DNA of 64,000 nt from positions 67,078 through 131,077 of the forward strand of contig NZ_RJNA01000005.1 of the NCBI RefSeq assembly GCF_003943815.1. The letters run 5' to 3'. The translations under genes were made by a program, and so were the position numbers. Positions 9,559-19,530 of the stretch are shown piece after piece; position 1 is the first letter of the stretch; each line of letters starts with the position of its first letter. The notes below the pieces were generated by a model. The model had not been told where the DNA came from and made no database searches. It was given only the letters and a program-made list of their open reading frames with translations. Source of the DNA: Streptococcus cristatus. Lineage in GTDB: Bacteria; Bacillota; Bacilli; Lactobacillales; Streptococcaceae.

Positions 9559-10548
9559 ATGTTAGAAGATTACTATCAGCTAGACAACCGTTACTATCAG
9601 CGAGGTCCAGAGGACAATCTATATACTGCTAAGTGGGGCATGGTCATTGAGTTTCTGGACTTAAATGATCTTAGCTTAACTCCTTTTGAAGGGGTAAACT
9701 TTGCCTTGATTGGCTTCAAGAGCGACAAGGGTGTCTATATCAATAACGGCCGAGTGGGGGCTGTCGAAGGACCACAAGCTATCCGAACTCAGCTGGCCAA
9801 ACTTCCTTGGCATCTAGGTAGAAACGTTCGCGTCTTTGACGTTGGCGATATCGACGGGCCTAACCGCTCTCTGGGACAACTGCAGCAAAGCTTGGCACGA
9901 GCAGTCAAACGCCTGCGAGAGCTTAATCTCCGACCCATCGTTCTAGGCGGCGGTCACGAAACAGCCTACGGCAACTATCTAGGTCTCAAGTCGTCACTAA
10001 ATCCTGACCAAAACTTAGCTGTGATCAATATGGATGCCCATTTTGACCTACGCCCCTACGATCAGACGGGTCCCAACTCCGGTACCGGTTTTCGTCAAAT
10101 GTTTGATGATACCTTAGCTCAGAAACAGATCTTTAACTATCTCATCCTAGGGATTCAGGAGCATAATAACAATCTCTTTCTCTTTGACTTTGTAGCCAAA
10201 TCTAAGGCTATCCAGTTCCTGACTGGAATGGACATTTACCAAATGGGTCACAAGGAAGTCTGCAAGGTAGTTGATGCTTTTCTAGCCGATAAGGAGCAGG
10301 TCTATTTAACCATTGATATTGACTGCTTTGCAGCTGGCGCTGCTCCTGGTGTAAGTGCCATTCAGTCACTGGGGGTAGACCCCAATCTGGCTGTGCTGGT
10401 CTTCCAGCACATCGCTGCGTCAGGCAAACTGATTGGCTTTGACATCGTCGAAGTCTCTCCACCTCACGATATAGATAACCACACGGCCAACCTAGCGGCA
10501 AGTTTTGTCTTTTACCTAACCCAAGTCTGGGCACAAGTACATGATTAA
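9559..10548 (+). CDS. hutG: Formimidoylglutamase (arginase family)
   Basis: 329 residues of the ureohydrolase fold with the manganese-binding motifs in order: [25 protein letters not shown] and [17 protein letters not shown]. The GGHE..., DAHFD and DIDCF forms fit HutG better than arginase or agmatinase. It hydrolyses N-formimino-L-glutamate to glutamate and formamide, a folate-free alternative to FtcD/FchA. AAGGA precedes ATG. It has its own promoter and a terminator on both sides. Confidence 0.9.
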   Translation: MLEDYYQLDNRYYQRGPEDNLYTAKWGMVIEFLDLNDLSLTPFEGVNFALIGFKSDKGVYINNGRVGAVEGPQAIRTQLAKLPWHLGRNVRVFDVGDIDGPNRSLGQLQQSLARAVKRLRELNLRPIVLGGGHETAYGNYLGLKSSLNPDQNLAVINMDAHFDLRPYDQTGPNSGTGFRQMFDDTLAQKQIFNYLILGIQEHNNNLFLFDFVAKSKAIQFLTGMDIYQMGHKEVCKVVDAFLADKEQVYLTIDIDCFAAGAAPGVSAIQSLGVDPNLAVLVFQHIAASGKLIGFDIVEVSPPHDIDNHTANLAASFVFYLTQVWAQVHD

Positions 10549-10578
10549 TGGGGATTTAAAAACTTCATTAAGAACATC

Positions 10579-10613
10579 AAAAGAGGATGAACATTGCTTT
10601 CATCCTCTTTTAT
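10579..10613. terminator. Bidirectional terminator between hutG and the SARP regulator
   Basis: AAAAGAGGATGAA (10579-10591) pairs with TTCATCCTCTTTT (10599-10611), with A-rich and T-rich flanks, serving the convergent genes on both sides. Confidence 0.85.
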
Positions 10614-10626
10614 TTGTGTTCAATTC

Positions 10627-13600
10627 TTAAGACAAGGTTCGACGTAAGTTTTCTAATTCCTTTAGCTGGTGGCGGTCGCGATAAGGATTGAGTTGACTCT
10701 TGGCCGTTTCATAGTAGGTTTCAAAGTCCTGAGCTAGTAAATTTTCAAAACCAGCTTCCTGCAAGCTCCCAGCTAGCTGGCGATACTTGATCACAGCCAT
10801 CAGATAGTAGATCAAGCCCTTGTCCCGCGGATTGCCATAGCGACTAATGAGACTATCCTTTTTCCGCAGCAGATCAAGCACCGGCTGGTAATCCCCCTTC
10901 TCGCAGCCAATCAAGGCCAAATAAACTTCCAGCTGGGTCTCCTTCCAAGGAAAGCTGAGCGACTTCAGGGCTACTTTCGCTTTCAGCAAGATTCGCTCCG
11001 CCTTTTCATAATCCTTTAGCTGATAATAAGTCAGCCCCAAGCCTATATAGAAAGCAAAAATCGAAGGCTCTGCTGTTTTATTTTCCGTCAGCTCAATCGC
11101 CTCTTTCTGATGAGCCAGCGCTGTCGTGAAATTCCCACGAATCTGCTCAATCTCTGCCAGATAATCTAGAGCCGCCGCAATCTGAATCGAATACTTTGAG
11201 CGCAACGAAGCCGTCAAACTAAAGCAATCGATAGACTGGTAGAGATGACGGAGCGACTGCTCCTCATCTCCAATCATGAGATGATAAAGCCCCTTAAGTC
11301 GAAGATTCATTGCAATAGCTTCGTGATTATTGGCCTGAACCGAAGCATCCAGAGCCAACTCCGTATAATAGCGCATCTCAGGAATATTCTCCGTCTGTAT
11401 GCAATAGTAAATCATCTGCCGATAGCCTTCTAGGAGAAACTCCATCTGCTGTAGCTCTTTAGCAGAAGCAATCACCTGCTGGATGTTGTCCATCCCCTGC
11501 TGGTAATTCCCCGTCCGGATGGCATAGCGCCCTTCCAGATAGAGAAAACGGAGAACCAATAGCTGAAAATCTTTGTGATTCTGGTGTTTTCTTTCTAAGT
11601 CCTCTATCTCCCGACGGATACGGTCAAACTGGTCTAAAACCGCAGACTGATTGCTATCATCCGTCTTTTCGATAAAGCCAAACTCCCGTGAATAAATCGG
11701 AAATAGCTCATGATGAAACTGCAAGGTGGCCTCGAGATAATGCAACTCATACTCCAAAGACTTAATCGGTTGTTTAGACATCTTATAATGATAGGCAATG
11801 TCATTGAGCAGCTGAGCATGATAGAGAGAGACTCCCAGCTGGTCTTCCATGCCTTGGGCAATCTGGTGATGTAGCATCCGCTTCTTGGCAAGCGGCAAGC
11901 GCTCATAAGCATAAATCCGCAAAAGCTCCTGGCTGAATCGTAAAACCAATTCCTCCTGCTCCTCTTCTATTAAAAGCTGCTTTTGCCCAAATCCTTCCGC
12001 AATTTCGACCACTTCTTCCACAGATAGGCCTAGCAACTTAGCTAAGAGCGCAACCGAAGCAGGGGAACTAAAGCAAGCCAGATAGTCAACCAATTCCTCC
12101 TCCTGGCTGCTCAAATAGCCTAATTTCAGAGATAGTTTTGCTTTAATAGCTGAGGTCAATGGCTGGAATTTCTCACCTCGCAGAAGCTGTTCCGCATACT
12201 CCGATAAAAAGAAAGGAATGCCCTGACTGACCCGATAAATAGCCTCAAGCCGTTCTTCAGATATAGCTAACTGTCCCGTCTGGGCCTGCAAATACGCCAC
12301 ACTTGCCTTAAAATCCAGCGGCTGCAGTTCAATGCAGTCTAGCTGGCTACGAAGCAATAAGCGATTGAAAAAACGTCCAAGATAAGGTGGCGTACTCAGA
12401 TGCTTGGTCAGCACAAAGGCTACTGGATAATCCCTCAAATGGTTCATAACCTGCTCTAAAACAGCCACACTAGCCTCATCCATCCAGTGACAGTCCTCAA
12501 CCAAGATCACCAGAGCCTTTTTCTTAGAAATCTTTTGCAAAATATCCAGTACAAACCAAGCCAGACGATCCGTATTCAGCTCAAAATCCGAAGCCTCACC
12601 TGCCATCATCGGAAAATAACTATCCAAAATAACCTGCCACTGGCTGGTCGAAAGGATCTGATGCTGAATGACTAAGTCGCCCAAGCCATCTAGCAGACTG
12701 CGCCAAGGCTGCAATCCGACCGTCATTTCTTCCTTGAAGCACTCTGCCATAACAATCTGGAAATACTTGGTCTGATTAGCCAGTACTTGTCGGGTTACTG
12801 TCCGTTTACCGATACCAGTACCACCGACTAAGAGCAGCGCACGAGGTTCTTGCCTCTCTAAAATCTTAGAAAAATAAGATTCCAAACGCTTGATTTCATC
12901 CACTCGACCAAAAAAGTGGTCCGTATTACGTAAAAATTGCTTGATTTTGCGCTCACTGCGATCCTTAGCCATCACTTCATGGTACAGCTGTTGAATTGCT
13001 TCATTCGGACTAATCCCCAATTCCTTGTCCAAGAGATTGACCAATTTATAATAAGTCTCAATCACCTTACCAGGTCGATCATTCTCCTGATAGAGCTTCA
13101 TCAGCAGATGATAATTCTTCTCATCAAACTCATCAATACTGATCATACGACGCAGATTTCGCTCTGATTCCTCCAAATTTGACGGTTCTTTTTCCAACTT
13201 TTGGTAGCAAGCTTGGATATAGATCTGCTCATATCGCGTCCGCATCTTGGACACCCAATAATCAAAAGCCTCGCTGTCCTTGAGATAGAAGCCCTGCAGA
13301 AAATCACCCTGATAGAGCGACAGATGCTCCGCTGGATGGTTCGTGAAAATTTCTACATCACTTTCAATCGCACACTCGGGATTAAGCGACAGCACAGTCC
13401 GGTTGGGAGCAACAATCCATTCTCCACCTAGTAGCTTATTGGCTTGATAAATTGTGTTGCGCAGATTCTTTTTGGCAGTCTGATTATCCTTGTTTTCCCA
13501 GAGGATCCCCGCAATCTCCTCCCGATTGACTGTCCCATTGATATGGAGATAATAGAGCAAAGCATTGATTTTGGCAAAAGGAAAAAAGACTTCCTCCTGA

Positions 13601-13656
13601 TTAAGAAAAATACTCGGATTTCCCAACAATTTCAACTTCAAACGATCTTCGGTCAT
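10627..13656 (-). CDS. SARP-type transcriptional regulator with AAA ATPase and TPR domains
   Basis: 1009 residues from ATG 13656, chosen because CTTGGAGGCG precedes it; the open frame extends 21 residues further without a ribosome site. Residues 1-95 are an OmpR-like winged helix (KLKLLGNPSIFLNQEE, LWENKDNQTAKKNLRNTIYQ). About 100-245 is a bacterial transcriptional activation domain (LSLYQGDFLQGFYL). The P-loop GGTGIGKR is at 278-285 and a Walker-B-like LVILVEDCHWMDEA near 385. The C-terminal half is helical repeats of TPR type. Family members are signal-integrating activators. It is convergent with hutG, so control of the hut genes is plausible but unproven. Confidence 0.85.
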   Translation of the reverse strand: MTEDRLKLKLLGNPSIFLNQEEVFFPFAKINALLYYLHINGTVNREEIAGILWENKDNQTAKKNLRNTIYQANKLLGGEWIVAPNRTVLSLNPECAIESDVEIFTNHPAEHLSLYQGDFLQGFYLKDSEAFDYWVSKMRTRYEQIYIQACYQKLEKEPSNLEESERNLRRMISIDEFDEKNYHLLMKLYQENDRPGKVIETYYKLVNLLDKELGISPNEAIQQLYHEVMAKDRSERKIKQFLRNTDHFFGRVDEIKRLESYFSKILERQEPRALLLVGGTGIGKRTVTRQVLANQTKYFQIVMAECFKEEMTVGLQPWRSLLDGLGDLVIQHQILSTSQWQVILDSYFPMMAGEASDFELNTDRLAWFVLDILQKISKKKALVILVEDCHWMDEASVAVLEQVMNHLRDYPVAFVLTKHLSTPPYLGRFFNRLLLRSQLDCIELQPLDFKASVAYLQAQTGQLAISEERLEAIYRVSQGIPFFLSEYAEQLLRGEKFQPLTSAIKAKLSLKLGYLSSQEEELVDYLACFSSPASVALLAKLLGLSVEEVVEIAEGFGQKQLLIEEEQEELVLRFSQELLRIYAYERLPLAKKRMLHHQIAQGMEDQLGVSLYHAQLLNDIAYHYKMSKQPIKSLEYELHYLEATLQFHHELFPIYSREFGFIEKTDDSNQSAVLDQFDRIRREIEDLERKHQNHKDFQLLVLRFLYLEGRYAIRTGNYQQGMDNIQQVIASAKELQQMEFLLEGYRQMIYYCIQTENIPEMRYYTELALDASVQANNHEAIAMNLRLKGLYHLMIGDEEQSLRHLYQSIDCFSLTASLRSKYSIQIAAALDYLAEIEQIRGNFTTALAHQKEAIELTENKTAEPSIFAFYIGLGLTYYQLKDYEKAERILLKAKVALKSLSFPWKETQLEVYLALIGCEKGDYQPVLDLLRKKDSLISRYGNPRDKGLIYYLMAVIKYRQLAGSLQEAGFENLLAQDFETYYETAKSQLNPYRDRHQLKELENLRRTLS

Positions 13657-13686
13657 GTAAACGCCTCCAAGAAAGCTTATAAAACT

Positions 13687-13715
13687 AATATAAACAAAAT
13701 AAGACATTTTAGCAA
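13687..13715 (-). promoter_or_regulatory. Promoter of the SARP-type regulator
   Basis: Minus strand TTGCTA (13715-13710), 17 bp, TATATT (13692-13687), about 30 bp before the ATG. Confidence 0.55.
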
Positions 13716-13772
13716 GCAAGAAAAGAACGACTCTATCATTTATCAGCTTCTAAATGATCAAAATCTATAAAC

Positions 13773-13815
13773 AAAAACCACTAAACAGCAAATGAATCTG
13801 ATTAGTGGTTTCTTC
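13773..13815 (-). terminator. Terminator after metF
   Basis: AAACCACTAA (13775-13784) pairs with TTAGTGGTTT (13802-13811); read on the minus strand it is followed by a T-rich tail. Confidence 0.75.
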
Positions 13816-13822
13816 ATTCATC

Positions 13823-14701
13823 TTAAAAAGATTGAACGGATGGGGTATGGTTAAAGAGCGCATGGGTCGCCTTATAGATATGGTAAGCTGTTGCCGCGTT
13901 ATTCATCGTATAGAGATGGATCCCTGCTACATCATGGGTCACCAAATCGACAATTTGATCCACCGCATAGGCTAAACCAGCTGTCCGCAGAGATTCTGGA
14001 TCATGTTCATACTTATCCAGAATAGCCTTGAATTTGCGCGGAAGATGAATATTCTCACACGTTTTCAAAAGACGAAGCGCTTGGTTTCGGTTAAGAATCG
14101 GCATGATACCTGCATGAATCGGAACATCAATCCCAGCCAAGGTACATTTGTCTTGGAAATCATAGAAACGTTCATTGTCAAAGAAGAGCTGAGTGACAAG
14201 ACTAGAGCAGCCCGCATCCACTTTCTTCTTCAGATTTTGAATATCCGAAATCTGATTTGGAGAATCTGGATGGCCTTCTGGATAGCAGGCTCCGATGATG
14301 TCAAAATGCGGTGCTGCTGTCTTGATATACTCAATCAAGTCAGTCGCATATCTAAAATCATCCTTAGGCGCCACATCTGGAAAAATATCGCCTCGCAAAG
14401 CCAAAATCTGATTAACTCCAACACGATCCAGAGCCTGCAAGATATTGGACACCATTTCCTTGGTTAGATAAACAGCTGGCAAATGGGCAATCGTTGGAAT
14501 CTCAAGGTCATTGGAGATGAACTCAGCCAAACGAACCGTTGTCTCCTCAATATCAAATTTATTATTGCTGGCAGTCACACTGATAAAGTGGGGAGCCAGG
14601 TCTTGCATCTCCCTCAACGCCTGAAAAATCTTATCATTGCCTACTGCCGGATTAGGAGGAAATACTTCAAATGAGAGACTAGGAGTTTGGCGATTCACCA
14701 T
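13823..14701 (-). CDS. metF: 5,10-Methylenetetrahydrofolate reductase
   Basis: 292 residues of the MTHFR TIM-barrel family: PSLSFEVFPPNPAVGNDK at the start (the conserved FEFFPPK-type motif), HFISVTASNN, ILALRGDIFPD and IGACYPEGHPDS. It reduces 5,10-methylene- to 5-methyl-tetrahydrofolate with bound FAD, supplying the methyl donor used by MetE. AAAGGAA precedes ATG 14701. It lies downstream of metE on the same strand with a hairpin between the two. Confidence 0.95.
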   Translation of the reverse strand: MVNRQTPSLSFEVFPPNPAVGNDKIFQALREMQDLAPHFISVTASNNKFDIEETTVRLAEFISNDLEIPTIAHLPAVYLTKEMVSNILQALDRVGVNQILALRGDIFPDVAPKDDFRYATDLIEYIKTAAPHFDIIGACYPEGHPDSPNQISDIQNLKKKVDAGCSSLVTQLFFDNERFYDFQDKCTLAGIDVPIHAGIMPILNRNQALRLLKTCENIHLPRKFKAILDKYEHDPESLRTAGLAYAVDQIVDLVTHDVAGIHLYTMNNAATAYHIYKATHALFNHTPSVQSF

Positions 14702-14744
14702 AGAGATAAAATTCCTTTCAATCTACTAACTAGCAGCCTATAAC

Positions 14745-14773
14745 AAACCTGCAAACAGCTTTGTTGCAGGTTT
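14745..14773 (-). other. Hairpin between metE and metF
   Basis: AAACCTGCAA (14745-14754) pairs perfectly with TTGCAGGTTT (14764-14773). On the minus strand it is followed by TTTGTTATAG, a weak T-tract, so it may act as a partial terminator that lowers metF relative to metE. Confidence 0.55.
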
Positions 14774-14804
14774 ATCAGAGCTGAGTTTAAATGTAGAAAT
14801 AATA

Positions 14805-17057
14805 TTAATTCAGTTTTTGTCTAGCTGCTTTAGCCGCTTCGACAAGGCGGATCAAGCTTTCTTTTGTTTCTGGGATACCACGTGTTTTCAAACCACAGTC
14901 AGGGTTAATCCAAACTTTCTTGCTTGGTACTTTGGCAAGAATGGCTTCGATTGTGTGGTCGATTTCACCTTCATTTGGCACACGAGGTGAGTGGATATCG
15001 TAAACCCCAGGTCCCACTTCTGTTTGGAAGTTTTTCGCTTTGAGTTCGTCCAAGATTTCAAGGTTTGAACGGCTGGCTTCAAAAGAAATAACGTCCGCAT
15101 CCATGTTGTCGATAGCTGGGATGATATCTGTAAATTCTGAGTAACACATGTGAGTGTGGATTTGAGTATCTGGCGCTACTGTTGAGTGTACCAAGCGGAA
15201 GGCTGGAATAGCCCAGTCAAGGTAGTCTTCGTACCAGTCGCTACGTCGGAGTGGCAATTTCTCACGAAGAGCAGCCTCATCGATTTGGATAATCTTCACG
15301 CCTGCAGCTTCAAGGTCAAGAACTTCATCCTTAATAGCAAGAGCGATTTGAAGAGTAGAATCCTTAATAGAGATGTCTTCACGTGGGAATGACCAGTTAA
15401 GGATGGTAACAGGTCCAGTCAACATACCTTTAACAGGTTTGTCAGTACGGCTTTGTGCATAGCTAGACCATTTCACAGTGATTGGGTTAAGACGAGTGAC
15501 ATCGCCCCAGATGATTGGTGGTTTCACCCCACGCATACCGTATGATTGTACCCAACCATTTTTAGAGAAGAGGTAACCTGACAAGTTTTGACCGAAGTAC
15601 TCAACCATGTCGTTACGCTCGAACTCACCGTGTACCAGTACGTCAAATCCAACTTCTTCTTGCCATTTGATCCATTCGTCGATAGTTTCAGCAAGGAAAG
15701 CGTCGTACTCTTCTTGTGACAATTCACCCTTACGGAAGGCCAAACGTTTGGCACGGACTTCCTTAGTTTGAGGGAATGAACCGATCGTTGTTGTTGGAAG
15801 AGCTGGAAGTTTGAAGGCTTCTTCTTGGATCGCTTCACGTTCAGCAAAGAGTGGCAAACGAGTGTAGTCTGCGTCTGTCAAGCCAGCGATACGCGCACGA
15901 AGTTCTGCATTTTCACCAACACGTTCAGTTGCAAAGAGTTCTTTATTAGCTGCAAGTGCTTCTGCACCTTGACCATTGCGGATAGCATCCAAATCACGAA
16001 GTTCTTCCAATTTTTCAACTGCAAAGGCAAAGTGGTTCAAGATAGCTGGCTCAAATTCTTCGTTAGCAGTTGTAAATGGCACATGAAGAAGGGAGCATGA
16101 GCTTGTCAATACGATGTTTTCAGCTGGGATTTGCTCAAGAATAGCCAAGCTCTTTTCATAGTTGTTGCGCCAGATGTTTTTACCATTGACGATACCTGCA
16201 TAAAGAGTCTTGTCCGCTGGGAAGCCACCTTTAACAAGCTCAAGAGTTTTCTTACCTTCAACAAAGTCCAAACCAATCGCATCAACTGGCAAGTTCACAA
16301 GGTCATTGTAGACGTCACGAACGTCACCAAAGTAAGTTTGAAGCAAGACTTCAAGACCTTTTTTGTCAGCCAATAGTTTGTTGTAAATGTTCAAGAAGAG
16401 AGCTTTTTCTTCAGCTGTCAAGTCTTTGACAAGAGCTGCTTCATCCAATTGGATACGAGTCGCACCAAGTTCAGCCAATTTTGCAAAGACTTCTTGGTAA
16501 GCAGTCACAAAGCTGTCTACGAAGTCTTCTGCCTTTACACCTTCTTCGAAGTCTGATAATTGAAGGAAGGTGAATGGTCCTACAAGGACTGGACGAGTAT
16601 TGAGGCCAAGTTCTTTGGCTTCTTGGAACTCATCAAAGATTTTGTGACCTGCAAGTTTTACTTGAGTATCTTTTTCAAATTTAGGAACGATGTAGTGGTA
16701 GTTAGTGTTGAACCACTTCTTCATCGGAAGGGCACGCACATCCCCTTTTTCTCCTTGGTAACCACGCGCCAAGGCAAAGTAGCGCTCAAGGTCAGTCAAG
16801 TCCAAGTTTTGAACTGAAGCAGGCACCACGTTGAAGAGGAAAGCTGCATCTAGGAAGTTGTCATAGTGTGAAAAGTCATTTGATGGGATTTCAGTGATGC
16901 CTTTTTCTTTGACAATGTTCCAGTGTTTTGCACGCAAGTCTTTTGCTGCCGCAAGGAGTTCTTCTTCTGAGATTTCTTTTCTAAAGTATTTTTCAGTTGT
17001 AAATTTTAATTCGCGAAATTCACCCAAACGAGGGAAACCAATGATAGTCGTTGACAT
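14805..17057 (-). CDS. metE: Cobalamin-independent methionine synthase
   Basis: 750 residues, full length for MetE. It transfers the methyl group of 5-methyl-tetrahydrofolate (polyglutamate) to homocysteine without B12. The start [19 protein letters not shown] is typical. The C-terminal catalytic barrel carries the zinc ligands in [10 protein letters not shown] and [10 protein letters not shown] and the [15 protein letters not shown] motif. GGAGG lies just before the ATG. It is the first gene of metE-metF, with a MET-box-like site upstream. Confidence 0.97.
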   Translation of the reverse strand: MSTTIIGFPRLGEFRELKFTTEKYFRKEISEEELLAAAKDLRAKHWNIVKEKGITEIPSNDFSHYDNFLDAAFLFNVVPASVQNLDLTDLERYFALARGYQGEKGDVRALPMKKWFNTNYHYIVPKFEKDTQVKLAGHKIFDEFQEAKELGLNTRPVLVGPFTFLQLSDFEEGVKAEDFVDSFVTAYQEVFAKLAELGATRIQLDEAALVKDLTAEEKALFLNIYNKLLADKKGLEVLLQTYFGDVRDVYNDLVNLPVDAIGLDFVEGKKTLELVKGGFPADKTLYAGIVNGKNIWRNNYEKSLAILEQIPAENIVLTSSCSLLHVPFTTANEEFEPAILNHFAFAVEKLEELRDLDAIRNGQGAEALAANKELFATERVGENAELRARIAGLTDADYTRLPLFAEREAIQEEAFKLPALPTTTIGSFPQTKEVRAKRLAFRKGELSQEEYDAFLAETIDEWIKWQEEVGFDVLVHGEFERNDMVEYFGQNLSGYLFSKNGWVQSYGMRGVKPPIIWGDVTRLNPITVKWSSYAQSRTDKPVKGMLTGPVTILNWSFPREDISIKDSTLQIALAIKDEVLDLEAAGVKIIQIDEAALREKLPLRRSDWYEDYLDWAIPAFRLVHSTVAPDTQIHTHMCYSEFTDIIPAIDNMDADVISFEASRSNLEILDELKAKNFQTEVGPGVYDIHSPRVPNEGEIDHTIEAILAKVPSKKVWINPDCGLKTRGIPETKESLIRLVEAAKAARQKLN

Positions 17058-17138
17058 AAACGTCCTCCAAAAATTGTTGTTGAAACTATCTTAACAGAAA
17101 ATCCGCCCTCTGTATAATTGGAATTTCCCAGAGTTTGA

Positions 17139-17155
17139 TATAGCCTAAAACTATA
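17139..17155 (-). promoter_or_regulatory. MET-box-like site upstream of metE (MtaR/MetR-type)
   Basis: TATAGCCTAAAACTATA differs at two positions from TATAGTTTnAAACTATA, the streptococcal LysR-type methionine regulator motif as I remember it. It sits about 20-40 bp upstream of a TATACA -10 (minus strand, 17116-17111), where an activator of this family would bind. Confidence 0.65.
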
Positions 17156-17250
17156 CCCTTGTCATCTTCTAGATCAGAAAACCTTATTTTACAACTGCCA
17201 TTGAACAAAATTATTGTTTGCTATAGGTAGAAGTTATGAGCTTGGAAAAA

Positions 17251-17287
17251 GAAAAACCAGCGAGAATAAAATCTCGTTGGTTTCTTC
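17251..17287 (-). terminator. Terminator after the 327-residue membrane-anchored protein
   Basis: AACCAGCGAGA (17255-17265) pairs with TCTCGTTGGTT (17272-17282). On the minus strand it is followed by TTTCTTTTTCC. Confidence 0.75.
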
Positions 17288-17302
17288 AATTGCTTGTCTT
17301 GA

Positions 17303-18286
17303 TTATTCTGTTTCGTGATACAGCTTCCTAGCCTTTTCAATATCATAGTATCTGTCAAACTCTTCTTTAGAGTTGACGATATGCTCCTGACTGTCAACAG
17401 ACAGTTCTGAGGGAATGTTTACAGCTTCATATACATTCACCGTAGACGGCAAAAATAAGCTGTAGACGGTTGCCTCACGCTCAAATTGCACTGCACTATT
17501 TTTAGAATTCAAAATAAATACAGTCGCATTTCCTTTTTCTAAGAGCTTATAGGGCTTTGAGCTCTTAGAAAACTGAGTCTGTTCCAAAAAAGCTTTATCT
17601 ATCGAGAACTCCCCACCAACAGAAACAGTTTTAATACCATTAGCTTTATCATCCCAAGATGTTGATGTTGTTACTCCCAACTTTCTGTTAAAGTCTTGAG
17701 CTAGAATTTCATTTTCCTCAATCTTCTTATTTTGCAAATTAAGAAAAAGTGGTTTAGTATTTTGATAATTCTTTAAATCCCGTATCTGAATCTTTAAATA
17801 CTCTTGTCCTTTCCAAGTATAAATATCCCCTAGCTCTGCTGGTATATAATCCACATTGTAATCTTCTACCAGCTTGTAAAGATCCAACTCCGTCTCCTCC
17901 TCAAGCTTCATGCCCTTAACTTGGTAAATACTCAAAGTCCAGTAAGCTCCATCAATTGGTCGCTCCTGTAAATAATAAGGAGTATCTTTTAATTTCATAT
18001 TCTGACGCAATATATATCGAGAACCTACACGAGTATTTTGTACAAATCCGTAACTCCCAAACTCTTCCATTTTTTTGTCTTCGTCCGGAGTCGTTGAAAC
18101 CCAATGGACAATAGCGCCCGCACCATCCGCAATCATTTCATAATCATCAATCTTTGCTTTACCCGTATACTTATGGAATTGTCCGTAATATTGTTTATTG
18201 CAGTAGAGGTAGAGAGTCCAAGATAACAAAGATAAACCTGCTAATACTAGCAGTGTAATAAGACTCTTTGTTTTACTCCATTTCAT
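17303..18286 (-). CDS. Unknown membrane-anchored extracellular protein
   Basis: 327 residues. I do not recognise the family. One hydrophobic segment (about residues 9-27, LITLLVLAGLSLLSWTLYLY) follows a lysine-rich start, giving an N-terminal anchor. A cysteine at residue 29 lacks a proper lipobox (LYLYC), so a lipoprotein is unlikely. The rest is polar, mixed alpha/beta and rich in charged residues, without cysteines or a sorting signal, so it probably lies outside the membrane. It is 39 bp downstream of the AI-2E-type permease on the same strand and may be cotranscribed. Confidence 0.7.
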   Translation of the reverse strand: MKWSKTKSLITLLVLAGLSLLSWTLYLYCNKQYYGQFHKYTGKAKIDDYEMIADGAGAIVHWVSTTPDEDKKMEEFGSYGFVQNTRVGSRYILRQNMKLKDTPYYLQERPIDGAYWTLSIYQVKGMKLEEETELDLYKLVEDYNVDYIPAELGDIYTWKGQEYLKIQIRDLKNYQNTKPLFLNLQNKKIEENEILAQDFNRKLGVTTSTSWDDKANGIKTVSVGGEFSIDKAFLEQTQFSKSSKPYKLLEKGNATVFILNSKNSAVQFEREATVYSLFLPSTVNVYEAVNIPSELSVDSQEHIVNSKEEFDRYYDIEKARKLYHETE

Positions 18287-18325
18287 AATTAAGCTCCTAT
18301 TTTTGCAAATTTATCATCTATGTAA

Positions 18326-19423
18326 TTAGGCAACTTTCCCACTTTCATTCCTCTCCTCCTTCTCCACAACAAACTCTCTAACCAAACGATAGATAACCGC
18401 AAAGATAGGCGTGAAGAAAATCATGCCGACCAAACCAAAGAGGTTACCCCCAATCAGGGCTGCAGCAAGGGTAAAGAGAGTTGGGAGACCGACGGACTGG
18501 CCGACCACGCGCGGATAGATGATATTGCCCTCAATCAGCTGCACCAGCTGAAAGACTGCTATAGAAAGGAGGGCTTTCCAAGGGCTATCGGTAAAGATAA
18601 AGATAGCTCCTAGAGCACAAGCTGAGAAAGGCCCGATGTAGGGAATGAAAGAGAGCACTCCAGCCAGAACTCCTGTCAAGGCCGCATAAGGCAGGCCTGT
18701 CAGAGAGTAGGCGATAAAGACCAAAACACCAACAATGACAGCCTCAATCATCTGCCCCATCAGAAACTTATCATAGGTCTCAACAATGACAGAACCCACA
18801 TAGGATAAGCGTTTGACAGCCTTCTCAGGAAGCAGGACCTGCAAGAGACGGCTAGTGATTGTCTGCAAATGCTCCTTGCTACTCAAGAAGGCAAACATGA
18901 GAAAAATAGACATGATGACAGAAAAGAAATTGCCAAAAATAGCTGAGATATTACCTGTCAGACTGCCCAGAAGAGAGATGGCTCGGTTGACAATGTCGCT
19001 GTTTTGCAGCTGCTTGGTCAAATCTTTCAACTGACTAGAGGAAAGCAAGCCAGACTGCTGCAACCACTTGGCTAGCTGCGGCGCTACCTTACCGATTGTT
19101 TCGCTCAGCTGATTGACCGCCGTGGTCAGAGTCGGCACAACGATAGAGACAATCCCCGTCATAATGAGAGCTAAAATCAGCACCTCCAAAACCAAGGCCA
19201 AACTGCGCTGTAGCTTCTGGGGGACACGGCATTTGTCTAGGAAGTCTTCCAGCTTTTTCATCGGCACATTAAAGATAAAGGCTAGGACTCCACCAAGTAT
19301 AATGGGTGAAAATACCGACGTCAGACTCTGCAGGCCCGACCAGATATTTCCAATGTAGAGAACCAAAGCCAGAGCAAGCGCCGCAAAGACGATGAGTTTA
19401 TAGGATTCATTGATTTTTTTCAT
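18326..19423 (-). CDS. AI-2E family transporter (PerM type)
   Basis: 365 residues with about 7-8 membrane segments and a long amphipathic stretch at about 85-150, the layout of the UPF0118/AI-2E exporter family. Recognisable stretches are FSPIILGGVLAFIFNVPMKKLE, GVLAGVLSFIPYIGPFSACALG and EGNIIYPRVVGQSVGLPTLFTL, the latter two the family signature near the C-terminus. Members are variously linked to autoinducer export or ion/proton antiport; substrate cannot be told from sequence. Confidence 0.85.
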   Translation of the reverse strand: MKKINESYKLIVFAALALALVLYIGNIWSGLQSLTSVFSPIILGGVLAFIFNVPMKKLEDFLDKCRVPQKLQRSLALVLEVLILALIMTGIVSIVVPTLTTAVNQLSETIGKVAPQLAKWLQQSGLLSSSQLKDLTKQLQNSDIVNRAISLLGSLTGNISAIFGNFFSVIMSIFLMFAFLSSKEHLQTITSRLLQVLLPEKAVKRLSYVGSVIVETYDKFLMGQMIEAVIVGVLVFIAYSLTGLPYAALTGVLAGVLSFIPYIGPFSACALGAIFIFTDSPWKALLSIAVFQLVQLIEGNIIYPRVVGQSVGLPTLFTLAAALIGGNLFGLVGMIFFTPIFAVIYRLVREFVVEKEERNESGKVA

Positions 19424-19530
19424 AAGGCTTCCTTTACAGTTTTGTCATTTCCTTATTTTATCATAATTTTCGAGGGCTTTCGAGCAGGAGGAAACATGGG
19501 TCAGTCAACTTTGCCATCACTCTCAAATTT

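Noticed and set aside
17028..17057. T-box or SAM riboswitch upstream of metE
   Set aside because: The leader is under 60 nt, too short, and no conserved core is seen.
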